Origin: Lachnospiraceae bacterium
GTDB taxonomy: Bacteria > Bacillota > Clostridia > Lachnospirales > Lachnospiraceae
Reading direction: 5' to 3'
Length of the DNA stretch: 51,122 bases
Assembly (NCBI GenBank): GCA_910575555.1
Contig: CAJTFX010000033.1
Location: 1-51,122 of the forward strand
A program made the position numbers and the translations under genes. The notes beneath the pieces were generated by a model that saw only the letters and a list, made by a program, of their open reading frames with translations, was not told where the DNA came from and searched no databases. Shown one piece after another: positions 24,796-33,382 of this stretch; the first letter of the stretch is position 1; every line of letters begins with the position of its first letter.

Positions 24796-25605
24796 ATGAA
24801 AGCAATCGTAAAATACCCGGGAAGCAAATGGGCCATAGCAGACTGGGTGCTCAGCTTCTTTCCGAAACATCACAGCTATCTGGAGCCGTTCTTTGGAAGC
24901 GGGGCAGTCTTATTTAGTAAACCCCGTTCCCATATAGAAACTATAAATGATTTAGACGGGAACGTGGTGAACCTGTTTGAGTGGATAAAGAAAGACCCGG
25001 AAAAACTGGCCCATGAAATTTATTATACCCCATATTCCAGGCAGGCGTATGAAAATAGCTATGCAGCAGTTCAGGAAAGCAGCCTGGAACAAGCCGTTAA
25101 TTTCTGCATCCGGCTCAACATGGGTCATGGCTTCCGGACAAACGATGAAAAAGTGGGATGGAAGAATGACATCCAGGGAAGGGAACGGGCCTATGCGGCA
25201 GCCGATTGGTGCAGCCTGCCGGAACGGGTGCTGGATGCCGCAGAACGGCTCAGGGGCGTGCAGATAGAGAACCGGCCGGCGATAGAAGTAATAAAACGCT
25301 TTAACTATAAAAACGTTTTAATCTATCTAGATCCGCCGTATATGCCGGGGACAAGGCATGGGAAGCAGTACCGGTGTGAAATGTATGACGAAGAGAGCCA
25401 TGAAGAATTACTGGGTGCAGCAGTCCGACATAAAGGCCCGCTGCTAATCAGCGGATATGACACGGGACTATATAATGATATGTTAAAAGGCTGGCACAGG
25501 GAAGAGACTCTTTGCTATACACAATTGCGGAGCAGGAAGAAAGAAGTCCTATGGATGAATTTTGAGCCGCAGGGAAAGCAGATGGAATTAGAGGATTACA
25601 TGTAA
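24796..25605 (+). CDS. Dam-type DNA adenine methylase (D12 class)
   Basis: A 269-residue N6-adenine methyltransferase. The AdoMet motif is PFFGSGAV (F33-G34-S35-G36) after an N-terminal KYPGSK, and the catalytic motif is D179-P-P-Y182. The family usually recognises short sites such as GATC; the target here cannot be read from sequence. It likely protects phage DNA from restriction or regulates phage timing. ATG 24796 sits after GGGAGGGGAC. Confidence 0.92.
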   Translation: MKAIVKYPGSKWAIADWVLSFFPKHHSYLEPFFGSGAVLFSKPRSHIETINDLDGNVVNLFEWIKKDPEKLAHEIYYTPYSRQAYENSYAAVQESSLEQAVNFCIRLNMGHGFRTNDEKVGWKNDIQGRERAYAAADWCSLPERVLDAAERLRGVQIENRPAIEVIKRFNYKNVLIYLDPPYMPGTRHGKQYRCEMYDEESHEELLGAAVRHKGPLLISGYDTGLYNDMLKGWHREETLCYTQLRSRKKEVLWMNFEPQGKQMELEDYM

Positions 25606-25628
25606 TGGATTATGGAGGGAAAGGAAAT

Positions 25629-26090
25629 ATGGAGAGACTGACAATAGAATATTGCGGAGAATATATGCCAAAAGGGCTGTGCAGCATAGACAGACAGGGC
25701 GGCGCAGATGACTGTGAACTTTGCTATGAAAATTGCAAAGCAATGAGGGAGGGGAATGATGACTGCAGCGGATGCGTGGTTGATAAATGCTTTGGTAAGC
25801 TGGGGAAATACGAAGATTTAGAAGAACAAGGGAAACTGCTGAAACTTCCCTGTGCGGTGGGGGATACGGTGTATGAGGTTCAGGACTTACGGAAAAGGAT
25901 TCAACCTTATACCGTAATTGCGGCTCACATTTCTAACTGCGGAAATTTGTACGGTTGGGAGCTGAAAGACGGAAAAGGTGTTTACAGCAATGTAAACGGA
26001 TTCTCTGAATACGTTATCGGGAAACAAGTTTTCCTCACAAGGGAAGAAGCCGAAGCCGCATTGAAAGAATTGGAGGGTAAGAAAGAATGA
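25629..26090 (+). CDS. Cysteine-rich phage protein
   Basis: A 153-residue protein whose first 55 residues hold about nine cysteines (YCGEY, LCSID, DCELCYENC, DDCSGCVVDKC), then the phage signature FGKLGKYEDLEEQG and a beta-rich second half (LPCAVGDTVYEV). It is widespread in Firmicute phages and has no known function. ATG 25629 follows AAAGGAA. It overlaps the next gene by four bases. Confidence 0.7.
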   Translation: MERLTIEYCGEYMPKGLCSIDRQGGADDCELCYENCKAMREGNDDCSGCVVDKCFGKLGKYEDLEEQGKLLKLPCAVGDTVYEVQDLRKRIQPYTVIAAHISNCGNLYGWELKDGKGVYSNVNGFSEYVIGKQVFLTREEAEAALKELEGKKE

Positions 26091-26323
26091 ATGGTGATTT
26101 GATTAGCAGAAGTGCTTTAATGCAGTCTTTGAGGGGCAATGTCCTGGTTGATGTGACACCAAATCTGGAACAGGCAATTGAGGAACAGCCTACTGCCTAT
26201 GATGTGGATAAGGTTGTAGAGCGGTTAGAAGAAGCGAAGTATGAGGATGAACTTTATCCTTGCAATCTTGCAGTAGAGATTGAAGAAGCAAAAAGAATCG
26301 TTAAATCCGGCGGCATTGAATGA
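26087..26323 (+). CDS. Small phage protein
   Basis: A 78-residue acidic protein (MNGDLISRSALMQSL..., VDKVVERLEEAKYE), coupled to the previous gene through the ATGA overlap. The DLISRSAL start is common in small Firmicute phage proteins. Function unknown. Confidence 0.65.
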   Translation: MNGDLISRSALMQSLRGNVLVDVTPNLEQAIEEQPTAYDVDKVVERLEEAKYEDELYPCNLAVEIEEAKRIVKSGGIE

Positions 26324-26343
26324 AATCGGAGGGAATATGAAAT

Positions 26344-26445
26344 ATGTACCAGAAGGGCAGTCTGGCTGAATTCATGGAAGAAGCAGTGGCTTCTTTACCA
26401 TGGATAAAAGCGATTATTGTAAAAATTGAACTTCCTGAAATGTAA
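26344..26445 (+). CDS. Possible 33-residue protein
   Basis: Encodes MYQKGSLAEFMEEAVASLPW and 13 further residues. A GGAGGG lies about 12 bases upstream. It fits tightly between neighbours, with nothing else coding here, but it is too short to be sure. Confidence 0.4.
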   Translation: MYQKGSLAEFMEEAVASLPWIKAIIVKIELPEM

Positions 26446-26470
26446 AAGAATAGAAAGGAAAAACGCAATA

Positions 26471-26983
26471 TTGAAAAAAGTTTACATATGCAGCCCCTAC
26501 CGGGCAAAAAACAATGAAGAGTTAACCAGGAACATAGAATATGCAAAGTCCCTTACCAGGCAGGCTATAAAAGCCGGCCTTGCGCCAATCACGCCGCATC
26601 TGTATATGTCCCTGTGCCTGGAAGAAGAAAATCCGGAAGAACGGGAACTGGGGCTGAACGCCGGCATAGAGCTGCTGAAAACCTGTGATTATGTCATAGC
26701 GGGAACCCATTACGGCATCAGTGAGGGAATGAGCGGGGAAATAGCTGCAGCGGATGCAGCCGGCATTGAAGTGGTAAATGCGGACAAGCTGCGGTATAAA
26801 CTGGAAAGCGAAAATGAAACCAGAAAGAAAAAGATAGAAGAGTATGCAAAACTGCATACATGCGACTTCTGCCCGGGAAACAGCAGCCACACATGCACGT
26901 CATTTTCCTGTAATGGACCATATGAAAAAGCGCGGAAGTACGCAGAGACGCATATCGACAGCATTAAAGTTCCGGGGATGTAA
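26471..26983 (+). CDS. Nucleoside 2-deoxyribosyltransferase-like (DUF4406-type) protein
   Basis: A 170-residue protein. The start region KKVYICSPYRAKNNEEL and the segment TPHLYMSLCLEEENPEERELGLNAG followed by DYVIAGTHYGISEGMSGEI match the Rossmann-like fold of phage DUF4406/deoxyribosyltransferase relatives. A C-terminal cysteine cluster (CDFCPG...CTSFSC) is added. The likely start is TTG 26471 after AAAGGAAAAACGC. It may act in nucleotide salvage or base exchange; the substrate is unknown. Confidence 0.7.
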   Translation: MKKVYICSPYRAKNNEELTRNIEYAKSLTRQAIKAGLAPITPHLYMSLCLEEENPEERELGLNAGIELLKTCDYVIAGTHYGISEGMSGEIAAADAAGIEVVNADKLRYKLESENETRKKKIEEYAKLHTCDFCPGNSSHTCTSFSCNGPYEKARKYAETHIDSIKVPGM

Positions 26984-27057
26984 AAAAGAAATATGCAGCA
27001 GGATGGGAGCAGAGAAAACAAAACTAAATGAGCGCAAAAACAGCGGGAGGGAAGCCA

Positions 27058-27480
27058 TTGGACAAAAAAATATTATCAGAATACATAGACGCTTGTAAAC
27101 TTGTGGAAGAAACAGAGCAGGAAATAAAAAATATCCGGAAGAAGAAAATACCTTCCATGCTTGGGAATGTAAAAGGCAGCAACCCGGAGTTCCCCTATCA
27201 GCCCCAGAATTTTCACATCTCAGGTGCAGAATTTGACTACGGGGATGACAGGAATCTGCGCAGACTGGAAAAAGCATTGACAGAAAGAAAAGAAAAAGCA
27301 GAAGAAATAAAGGCGCAGACAGAAGAATGGATGAACACAATCCCCATGCGGATGCAGAGAATCATCAAATACAAAATCTTCCAGGGGCTTACTTGGGGAG
27401 AAACAGCAGAAAAGATAGGAAGAAAAGCCACAGGTGACAGTATACGTATGGAGATGGAAAGATTTTTTAAAGAAAAATAA
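27058..27480 (+). CDS. Late transcription regulator (ArpU/sigma-like)
   Basis: A 140-residue protein. The N-terminus reads DKKILSEYIDACKLVEE, a coiled helix follows, and the C-terminus is a region-4-like helix-turn-helix (RMQRIIKYKIFQGLTWGETAEKIGRK). Proteins of this kind precede the terminase genes in many Gram-positive phages and switch on the late genes. I take TTG 27058, after GGGAGGGAAGCCA, as the start. The likely target repeats lie directly downstream at 27487-27509. Confidence 0.75.
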   Translation: MDKKILSEYIDACKLVEETEQEIKNIRKKKIPSMLGNVKGSNPEFPYQPQNFHISGAEFDYGDDRNLRRLEKALTERKEKAEEIKAQTEEWMNTIPMRMQRIIKYKIFQGLTWGETAEKIGRKATGDSIRMEMERFFKEK

Positions 27481-27486
27481 AAGTTT

Positions 27487-27527
27487 GTTCGATTTGTTCA
27501 CAATGTTCGTTTTTGATGTGTTAATAT
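27487..27527 (+). promoter_or_regulatory. Putative late promoter with GTTCG repeats
   Basis: GTTCG, GTTCA and GTTCG begin at 27487, 27496 and 27505, exactly nine bases apart. A TAATAT-like -10 lies at 27522-27527. The spacing suggests same-face protein binding, most simply by the late regulator encoded just upstream. Confidence 0.6.
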
Positions 27528-27536
27528 GCTATTAAG

Positions 27537-27580
27537 CCGTGGAAGGTAAGACGAAGCAAATAACGGATTATCTTCCATGG
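27537..27580 (+). ncRNA. Structured leader element before the terminase operon
   Basis: Bases 27537-27549 (CCGTGGAAGGTAA) pair along their full length with 27568-27580 (TTATCTTCCATGG), with two G-U pairs and an 18-base loop. It lies between the late promoter and a terminator, so it may work in attenuation or antitermination of late genes. The type is inferred; no known RNA family was recognised. Confidence 0.5.
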
Positions 27581-27608
27581 TCCTCCCATACATAATCTAT
27601 ATACCGTT

Positions 27609-27640
27609 GAAAGGATGCTGACTTGCCCGGCATCCTTTTC
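27609..27640 (+). terminator. Terminator in the late leader
   Basis: AAAGGATGC pairs with GCATCCTTT over an 11-base loop, ending in TTTTCT. It lies upstream of the terminase genes and so must be leaky or bypassed for late expression. Confidence 0.75.
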
Positions 27641-27704
27641 TATTGCGGAAACATGCAGCAGGGTAAATGCAGCGGAAAAGACACAGTGGAAAGAAGGTGA
27701 GTGT

Positions 27705-28556
27705 TTGGCCCGTGAAGTGAATGAAAAGGTTTCAGAGGCAGAGAAGCTGTTCTATCTGGGAATGAAACTGGTGGATATTGCGAAAAAACTGGAAGTCCCG
27801 GCCGGAACCGTGCGGCGATGGAAAAGCACTTACCACTGGGAAGATCCAAAAAGGCAGGGAAAAAAGAGTGGCGAACGTTCGGAAAAAAAGGAAGCGAACG
27901 CTCGGAAACCATGCGGAGAAAAGAAAGAAGCTGTGGCGGATGAAGTCAAAGAGGTAATGGATAATGCGGATTTGACGGATAAGCAACGGCTTTTTTGTAT
28001 TTTTTATGTCAGATGCTTTAACGCCACCAAAGCATACCAGAAAGCCTATGGGGTAAATTATCTGACAGCAAGAGCCCATGGCTATAAATTGTTGTCAAAT
28101 GTGGCGATTGCCAAAGAGATTCAGGAATTAAAGCAGAACCGGCTGAACCGGGAGTTTTTAAGCGAATCTGACATTTTTCAGAAATACATGGATATAGCCT
28201 TTGCGGACATTACGGATTATACCGAATTTGGAAACAAAGAAATCGAAGTGCTAAACCCGGAAACCGGGAAAACAGAGAAAATTGCTGTCAGCTATGTCAA
28301 TATCAAAGACAGTAAAGAAGTGGACGGAACCCTTCTGTCCGAAGTGTCCAAAGGAAAGGCCGGCGTTAAAGTGAAACTTTCAGACCGGATGAAAGCCCTG
28401 CAGTGGCTGTCAGACCATATGGATCTGGCAACAGAAAAGCAGAGGGCGGAAATCGCCCTGTTAAATGCAAGGGCAAACGCAGGAAAGGATGACAGGGAAG
28501 AGAAACTGGACAGCTATTTTGAAAAAATAGAGGATGCCCTGAAACATGCTGAGTGA
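27705..28556 (+). CDS. terS: Terminase small subunit
   Basis: A 283-residue DNA-recognition subunit of the packaging motor. An N-terminal helix-turn-helix (LFYLGMKLVDIAKKLEVPAGTVRRWKSTYHW) is followed by a Lys/Glu-rich linker and the terminase_2 core (LTDKQRLFCIFYVRCFNATKAYQKAYG). The C-terminal part would contact the large subunit. I use TTG 27705 after AAGAAGGTGAG; the frame upstream is open but crosses the terminator. It overlaps the large subunit gene by 11 bases. Confidence 0.9.
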   Translation: MAREVNEKVSEAEKLFYLGMKLVDIAKKLEVPAGTVRRWKSTYHWEDPKRQGKKSGERSEKKEANARKPCGEKKEAVADEVKEVMDNADLTDKQRLFCIFYVRCFNATKAYQKAYGVNYLTARAHGYKLLSNVAIAKEIQELKQNRLNREFLSESDIFQKYMDIAFADITDYTEFGNKEIEVLNPETGKTEKIAVSYVNIKDSKEVDGTLLSEVSKGKAGVKVKLSDRMKALQWLSDHMDLATEKQRAEIALLNARANAGKDDREEKLDSYFEKIEDALKHAE

Positions 28557-29760
28557 ATTATACACGCCTAAACAGCTTGACACATTCCGGTTTGCAGTCA
28601 ACAGCGATTATTTTATGCTGATCAACCATGGGGCAAAGCGAACCGGAAAAACAGTCCTGGACAATGACCTGTTCCTGTACGAACTGCGGCGGATTAAAAG
28701 GATTGCAGCAGGGCAGGGAATAGAGAATCCCCAGTACATCCTTGCAGGGGCAGACCTTGGCGCGCTGAACCGGAACGTGCTGAATGAACTGACCAATAAG
28801 TATGGAATAGACTTTCATTTTGATAAGCATAACCGTTTTAAAATGTTTGGGGTGCAGGTGTGCTGCTTCGGCCATTCCAAAGCCAATGACCTTGGAAGAA
28901 TAAGGGGAATGACCGCATATGGGGCTTACATCAATGAAGGGACTATGGCAAAAGAGGAAGTCTTTGATGAAATAAAATCCAGATGTTCCGGCGAAGGGGC
29001 AAGGATGTTGATTGACACCAACCCGGATAATCCGGAACACTGGCTGAAAAAGAATTATATCGACAAAGCGGATGGAACAACCGTCAAAGCAGTCCATTAC
29101 CGGCTGGATGACAATACGTTCCTGAGCAGCCGTTATAAGAAAAACATGAAAGAAACCACCCCTTCCGGCATGTTTTATGACCGCAACATAGAAGGGCTCT
29201 GGGTGATGGGCAAAGGGGTAATATACAAAGACTTCAATCTGAATGTCCATTATATTTCCCGGGAAAAGCTGAAATCCGTTAATTTTGTCAAATATATGGC
29301 AGGCGTGGACTGGGGCTATGAGCACTACGGGGCAATTGTTTTAATCGGCCTGGATGATAAAGGCAATTATTATCTGGTAAAAGAGGTTGCCAGACGGTTC
29401 GAAGAAATTGATTTCTGGCTGGAAGAGGCCCTGAAACTGAAAAAAGAATATGGGGACATTAAATTTTACTGTGATTCCGCCAGGCCGGAATATGTGAAAA
29501 AATTCAGGAAAAACGGCCTGAAAGCAGTGAACGCAAAAAAGGAAGTGTTAAGCGGAATTGAACGGATTGCCCAGTTATATAAGCGAAGGGAACTCTACAT
29601 TGTGGATGATGTGGAGCGGTTCAAGGAAGAGATTTATATGTATGTGTGGGATGAAAAAAAGGGAGAGCCGGTAAAAGCCTTTGATGATGTGCAGGACGCC
29701 ATACGGTATGCCATCTATTCATATGAAAATAAAAACGAAGGCATATCTATTTTGAAGTAA
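28546..29760 (+). CDS. terL: Terminase large subunit (PBSX family)
   Basis: A 404-residue packaging ATPase and nuclease. The Walker A motif is GAKRTGKT (29-36). The acidic Walker B region ends at E131 (YGAYINE). The C-terminal RNase H-like nuclease begins with GVDWGYEHYGA near 255 and has DSARPEY near 312. Normal length for the PBSX-type family, with all motor motifs present. Confidence 0.93.
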   Translation: MLSELYTPKQLDTFRFAVNSDYFMLINHGAKRTGKTVLDNDLFLYELRRIKRIAAGQGIENPQYILAGADLGALNRNVLNELTNKYGIDFHFDKHNRFKMFGVQVCCFGHSKANDLGRIRGMTAYGAYINEGTMAKEEVFDEIKSRCSGEGARMLIDTNPDNPEHWLKKNYIDKADGTTVKAVHYRLDDNTFLSSRYKKNMKETTPSGMFYDRNIEGLWVMGKGVIYKDFNLNVHYISREKLKSVNFVKYMAGVDWGYEHYGAIVLIGLDDKGNYYLVKEVARRFEEIDFWLEEALKLKKEYGDIKFYCDSARPEYVKKFRKNGLKAVNAKKEVLSGIERIAQLYKRRELYIVDDVERFKEEIYMYVWDEKKGEPVKAFDDVQDAIRYAIYSYENKNEGISILK

Positions 29761-29772
29761 GGAGGCGCAGGC

Positions 29773-31188
29773 ATGGAACTGGAACAGGCAAAAAAACTGA
29801 TTAAGAAATATGCAGCAGGACACAGCCAGTTTGTCCGGAAGGCGGACATGGCGGAACGGTATTATAAAAACAGGAATGACATTCTCTTTCCAGAAAAGAA
29901 CCTGGAAGAGAAAGAAGAGAATCCGCTGCGGAATGCAGACAACCGGATTTCCCATAATTTCCATGGGCTTTTAGTAAACCAAAAGGCATCTTATATGTTT
30001 ACATATCCCCCGTTATTTGACGTAGGGGTGGAAGAAGGCAGCAAAAAAACGGCGGAGATTCTGGGAGATAAATTTCCGAAAGTCTGTAAAAGCCTTTGCG
30101 TCACCGCATCAAACAGCGGCGTGGCCTGGATTCATTACTGGATTGACGAAGAAGGAAAGTTCCGGTACGGAGTGGTGGACAGCAGGCAGGTGATTCCGGT
30201 CTGGACAGAGGACTTGGATCGGGAATTGAAAGCAGTCCTGCGGACTTATGAAAAAGTCATGGATGACGGGAACATATACATCATATATGAAATATGGACG
30301 GAAAAAGAATGTCAGGCTTTCTGCCGGGCAGAGGAAAACACGGTGGAAAGCCTGTTATATTATTCCATTTTTGATTACTGCGTCATTGACTTGGAATCCG
30401 AAGAAGCAAAAACATATCTCCATAATTTGGGGAGAGTCCCTTTTCTTCCGTTTTTCAATAACGAATATGGCCAGAGCGATTTGGACAATGTGAAGCCTCT
30501 GATAGACACATATGACCGGGTATACAGTGGTTTTTTCAATGACCTGGAGGATATTCAGGAGATTATCTTTGTGCTGAGCGGCTACGGTGGGACAGACCTT
30601 GCAGGATTCCTGGGAGATTTAAAAAAATATAAGACCGTAAAGCTGGATGAAGAGGAAGGGAAGCCGGGATTATCCACTATTACCATAGACATTCCGGTGG
30701 AGGCAAGGGAAAAAATGCTGACCATGACCAGAAAGGAAATTTTTGAACAGGGCCAGGGGGTAGATCCACAGCCGGAGAATTATGGGAACGCTTCAGGGGA
30801 AGCCTTGAAATTTATGTATTCCCTGTTGGAACTGAAAGCTGGCTTAATGGAAACAGAGTTCCGGATCGGGTTTGGAGAATTTATCCGCGCTATCTGCGGC
30901 TATTTGGGCATAAGCTGTGAGAAGGTGGAGCAGACATGGACCAGGAACCGGATTCGGAGTGATGCGGAGCTGTCAGGAATATGCAGCCAGAGCAGCGGCA
31001 TTATTTCCCGGGAAACCATAGTGAAAAACCATCCCTTTGTCACAGATTATGAAAAAGAACTGAGCCGTCTGAAAGAGGAAGAAAAAGAAGAGCAGGAAAA
31101 AGCGGAGAGCCAGTACAATCCTTTCCGGGAAATGCAGCAGGATAAAACCGGCCTAAATCAGAACGGCGGTGAAGAGGATGAATCATAG
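29773..31188 (+). CDS. Portal protein (SPP1 gp6-like)
   Basis: A 471-residue portal of the SPP1 type, forming the ring at the capsid vertex. Typical features: ADMAERYYKNRNDIL near the start, NRISHNFHGLLVNQKASYMF, and NNEYGQSDLDNVKPLIDTYDRVYS. The C-terminus is an acidic Lys/Glu tail. It overlaps the next gene by 11 bases. Preceded by AAGGAGGCGCAGGC. Confidence 0.92.
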   Translation: MELEQAKKLIKKYAAGHSQFVRKADMAERYYKNRNDILFPEKNLEEKEENPLRNADNRISHNFHGLLVNQKASYMFTYPPLFDVGVEEGSKKTAEILGDKFPKVCKSLCVTASNSGVAWIHYWIDEEGKFRYGVVDSRQVIPVWTEDLDRELKAVLRTYEKVMDDGNIYIIYEIWTEKECQAFCRAEENTVESLLYYSIFDYCVIDLESEEAKTYLHNLGRVPFLPFFNNEYGQSDLDNVKPLIDTYDRVYSGFFNDLEDIQEIIFVLSGYGGTDLAGFLGDLKKYKTVKLDEEEGKPGLSTITIDIPVEAREKMLTMTRKEIFEQGQGVDPQPENYGNASGEALKFMYSLLELKAGLMETEFRIGFGEFIRAICGYLGISCEKVEQTWTRNRIRSDAELSGICSQSSGIISRETIVKNHPFVTDYEKELSRLKEEEKEEQEKAESQYNPFREMQQDKTGLNQNGGEEDES

Positions 31189-32740
31189 GGATTACTGGCG
31201 GGAACGGGCAAGAGTGTTAGAGGAGGCCGAAAACAGGCAGGGGAGAGAATGCTATGAAGAGATAGAGCAGCAGTACCGGGAAGCCCAAAGGGTGATTGAA
31301 GGGAAAATAGCAAGCTGGTACCAGAGGTTTGCAAATAACAATGGAATCACCATGCAGCAGGCCCGCCAGATGCTGAGAGGGCAGGAATTAGAGGAATTCC
31401 GGTGGGAAGTCAGCGATTATATCCGCTATGGGAAAGAAAACGCAAGAACCGGCGCATGGATGGCCCAATTAGAGAATGCATCCGCAAGGGCACATATCAG
31501 CAGGCTGGAATCCCTGAAACTTCAGGTGCAGCAAAGTTTGGAAACCATGTTCGGGAATCAGTTGGATTCCGTGGATGGCACAATACGCAATATTTATAAA
31601 GACAGCTATTACCGGACAGCCTATGAAATTCAAAAGGGTTTTGGAGTAGGATGGGATTTTGCCAGCATAGATAACAGAAAAATAGAGAAAGTGGTAAAGA
31701 AGCCCTGGGCGCCGGATGGAAAGAATTTTTCAGAGCGGATCTGGGGGAACCGGCAGAAGCTGGTGAATGAACTGCATACCGAACTTTCCAGGAACATCAT
31801 TACCGGGGAAGATCCGCAGAAAGCTATCCGGGCCATAGCCAGAAAAATGAAAACATCCAAAACAAATGCCGGCCGCCTTGTCATGACTGAAAGCGCATTT
31901 TTTGCCTCTGCAGCGCAGAAAGAATGCTATCAGGAATTGGACGTGGAATATTTTGAGATAGTGGCCACACTGGACAGCCATACATCAGAGATATGCCGGG
32001 AGATGGATGGGAAGCATTTCCCGATGTCCCAATATGAAGCCGGAGTGACGGCGCCGCCCTTTCATGTGGACTGCAGATCCTGCACCTGCCCGTATTTTGA
32101 CGATGAATTTGACAGCGTGGGAAAGCGGGCAGCCAGGAAAGAGGATGGGAAAGTGTATTATGTGCCTGGGGATATGACTTATCAGGATTGGCAGAGGTCT
32201 TTCGTGGAGGACGAAAAGCCAGGATTGCAAGAAGCGGCTTTGGATGATAAAATTAGTCCTATGGATATTACAGATGAATGGATGAAAAACAAAGGAATAA
32301 AGGGCAGCATTGTAGAGAAACAGGAATGCGTAATCGATGGTGCAGAGTATAAAGTGGATGGAAAACATGTAGTGCTTCACCCAACCGCCCAGGAAAGAGC
32401 GGTTGCTGATATGTTAAGTAAAAAATATGGAAAAGTGGTTGAGTTAGTGCCGCAGGTAATGTACCCGCAAGGCATACAGACGCCCGATTATCTGATTGAT
32501 GGCGAGAGATTTGATTTAAAGAGCTTAAAAAGCTCAGGAAAGAATTTGATTTATAATATGGTTTCAAAGAAGAAAAAGCAATCGCCGAATTTTATTTTTG
32601 ATATTACAAACTGTCCATTATCTGAAGATGAAATTGAAAAACAGATAAAAGACGTTTATGCTTCTGTACATACGAAATTTATAAAGAAAATGGTTGTTGT
32701 AAAAGAAGGGGAAATTATAAAAGCGTTTGATAAGAAATAA
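31178..32740 (+). CDS. MuF minor head protein fused to a C-terminal nuclease toxin-like domain
   Basis: A 520-residue protein. Residues about 1-320 are a MuF/SPP1 gp7 head protein, with the conserved end IVATLDSHTSEICREMDGK and PPFHVDCRSCTCPYF. Such proteins enter the capsid with the portal. After a linker at 335-395, the last 120 residues resemble CdiA C-terminal-type toxin domains with a PD-(D/E)xK look: E406 (HPTAQER), D437 (TPDYLIDGE) and D446-L-K448. Phage MuF-toxin fusions are a known polymorphic toxin class. AT content rises in the toxin part, which suggests exchange of this domain. The start is ATG 31178; an upstream GTG is possible. Confidence 0.8.
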   Translation: MNHRDYWRERARVLEEAENRQGRECYEEIEQQYREAQRVIEGKIASWYQRFANNNGITMQQARQMLRGQELEEFRWEVSDYIRYGKENARTGAWMAQLENASARAHISRLESLKLQVQQSLETMFGNQLDSVDGTIRNIYKDSYYRTAYEIQKGFGVGWDFASIDNRKIEKVVKKPWAPDGKNFSERIWGNRQKLVNELHTELSRNIITGEDPQKAIRAIARKMKTSKTNAGRLVMTESAFFASAAQKECYQELDVEYFEIVATLDSHTSEICREMDGKHFPMSQYEAGVTAPPFHVDCRSCTCPYFDDEFDSVGKRAARKEDGKVYYVPGDMTYQDWQRSFVEDEKPGLQEAALDDKISPMDITDEWMKNKGIKGSIVEKQECVIDGAEYKVDGKHVVLHPTAQERAVADMLSKKYGKVVELVPQVMYPQGIQTPDYLIDGERFDLKSLKSSGKNLIYNMVSKKKKQSPNFIFDITNCPLSEDEIEKQIKDVYASVHTKFIKKMVVVKEGEIIKAFDKK

Positions 32741-32742
32741 AA

Positions 32743-32815
32743 AAAGGCCATCTATCCATCCAATCAACCGATTCGGAGGAATCGGGACAACGGGGACGGG
32801 AAATGGCCTTTCCTT
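32743..32815 (+). terminator. Nested hairpin, probable terminator, after MuF gene
   Basis: AAAGGCCAT (32743-32751) pairs with ATGGCCTTT (32803-32811), enclosing a second hairpin, CCGATT with AATCGG (32768-32785). It starts one base after the stop codon. The T run after it is short, so termination may be partial. Confidence 0.6.
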
Positions 32816-32875
32816 AATTATTTTATACCATACTACGAAAAAAAATACAAGTGAAATAACGTAAATAGTGGAAAA

Positions 32876-33292
32876 ATGAAAGGAAAGGGAGCCAGAATGA
32901 AGAAAAGAATGATAAAAAGCATTCCATTAGAACAGGGAGAATTGTATGGAATCATTAGCGGCAGGCGCATTTTGCTTGCAAAGTGTAATCCAAGAGTGGA
33001 AATTATGGAACATTCCACCAACGTGCCGATTCTTGGAGCGCAAAGTTACCAGATAAAGAAGCGGCATATCGCCATTGTTTTATGTCCTTCTCCTGATGCC
33101 GCCCGAGAGATAGATGAAGCGTTTTTACAGACGGTTACCAGGTTTGAACTTTCGGCAGATATGCAGCGCACAGACGGGATATTTGAGAATCTGATTTTTG
33201 ATGCGCTGACGCCCAGAGAGATAGATTTGGATGGGGATTGGATATTTGAAACAGAAGAACAGTCTAACGCTTTTAAAAGATTGATGTTGTAG
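32876..33292 (+). CDS. Paralogue 1 of a tandem pair, unknown function
   Basis: A 138-residue beta-rich protein. Its first 65 residues line up with the next gene (IKSIPLEQGELYGIISGRR versus IKVIPADNGELYMTSGGRR, then RVEI and LG...K). The 42 bases after each gene also match. A better-placed start may be ATG 32897 after GAAAGGGAGCC. It sits directly after the MuF-toxin gene, where immunity genes are found in such loci, but could equally be a head protein. Confidence 0.65.
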   Translation: MKGKGARMKKRMIKSIPLEQGELYGIISGRRILLAKCNPRVEIMEHSTNVPILGAQSYQIKKRHIAIVLCPSPDAAREIDEAFLQTVTRFELSADMQRTDGIFENLIFDALTPREIDLDGDWIFETEEQSNAFKRLML

Positions 33293-33333
33293 GTTGTAGT
33301 TCCCATGTATTTCTTGGTATGGTATTATAGGGA
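33292..33333 (+). repeat. 42-bp repeat after paralogue 1
   Basis: The 42 bases match 33785-33826 with three or four differences (shared core GGTTGTAGTTCCCATGTATT). It includes an extended -10-like TGGTATTAT. Confidence 0.75.
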
Positions 33334-33382
33334 CTATGTAAAGTTATTTAGGTGTTTCTAATTTGGAAAGGGGGGATTTCAT

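Noticed and set aside
27615-27704. Longer terminase small subunit
   Set aside because: The upstream part of the frame crosses a terminator hairpin and does not resemble the family N-terminus; TTG 27705 does.
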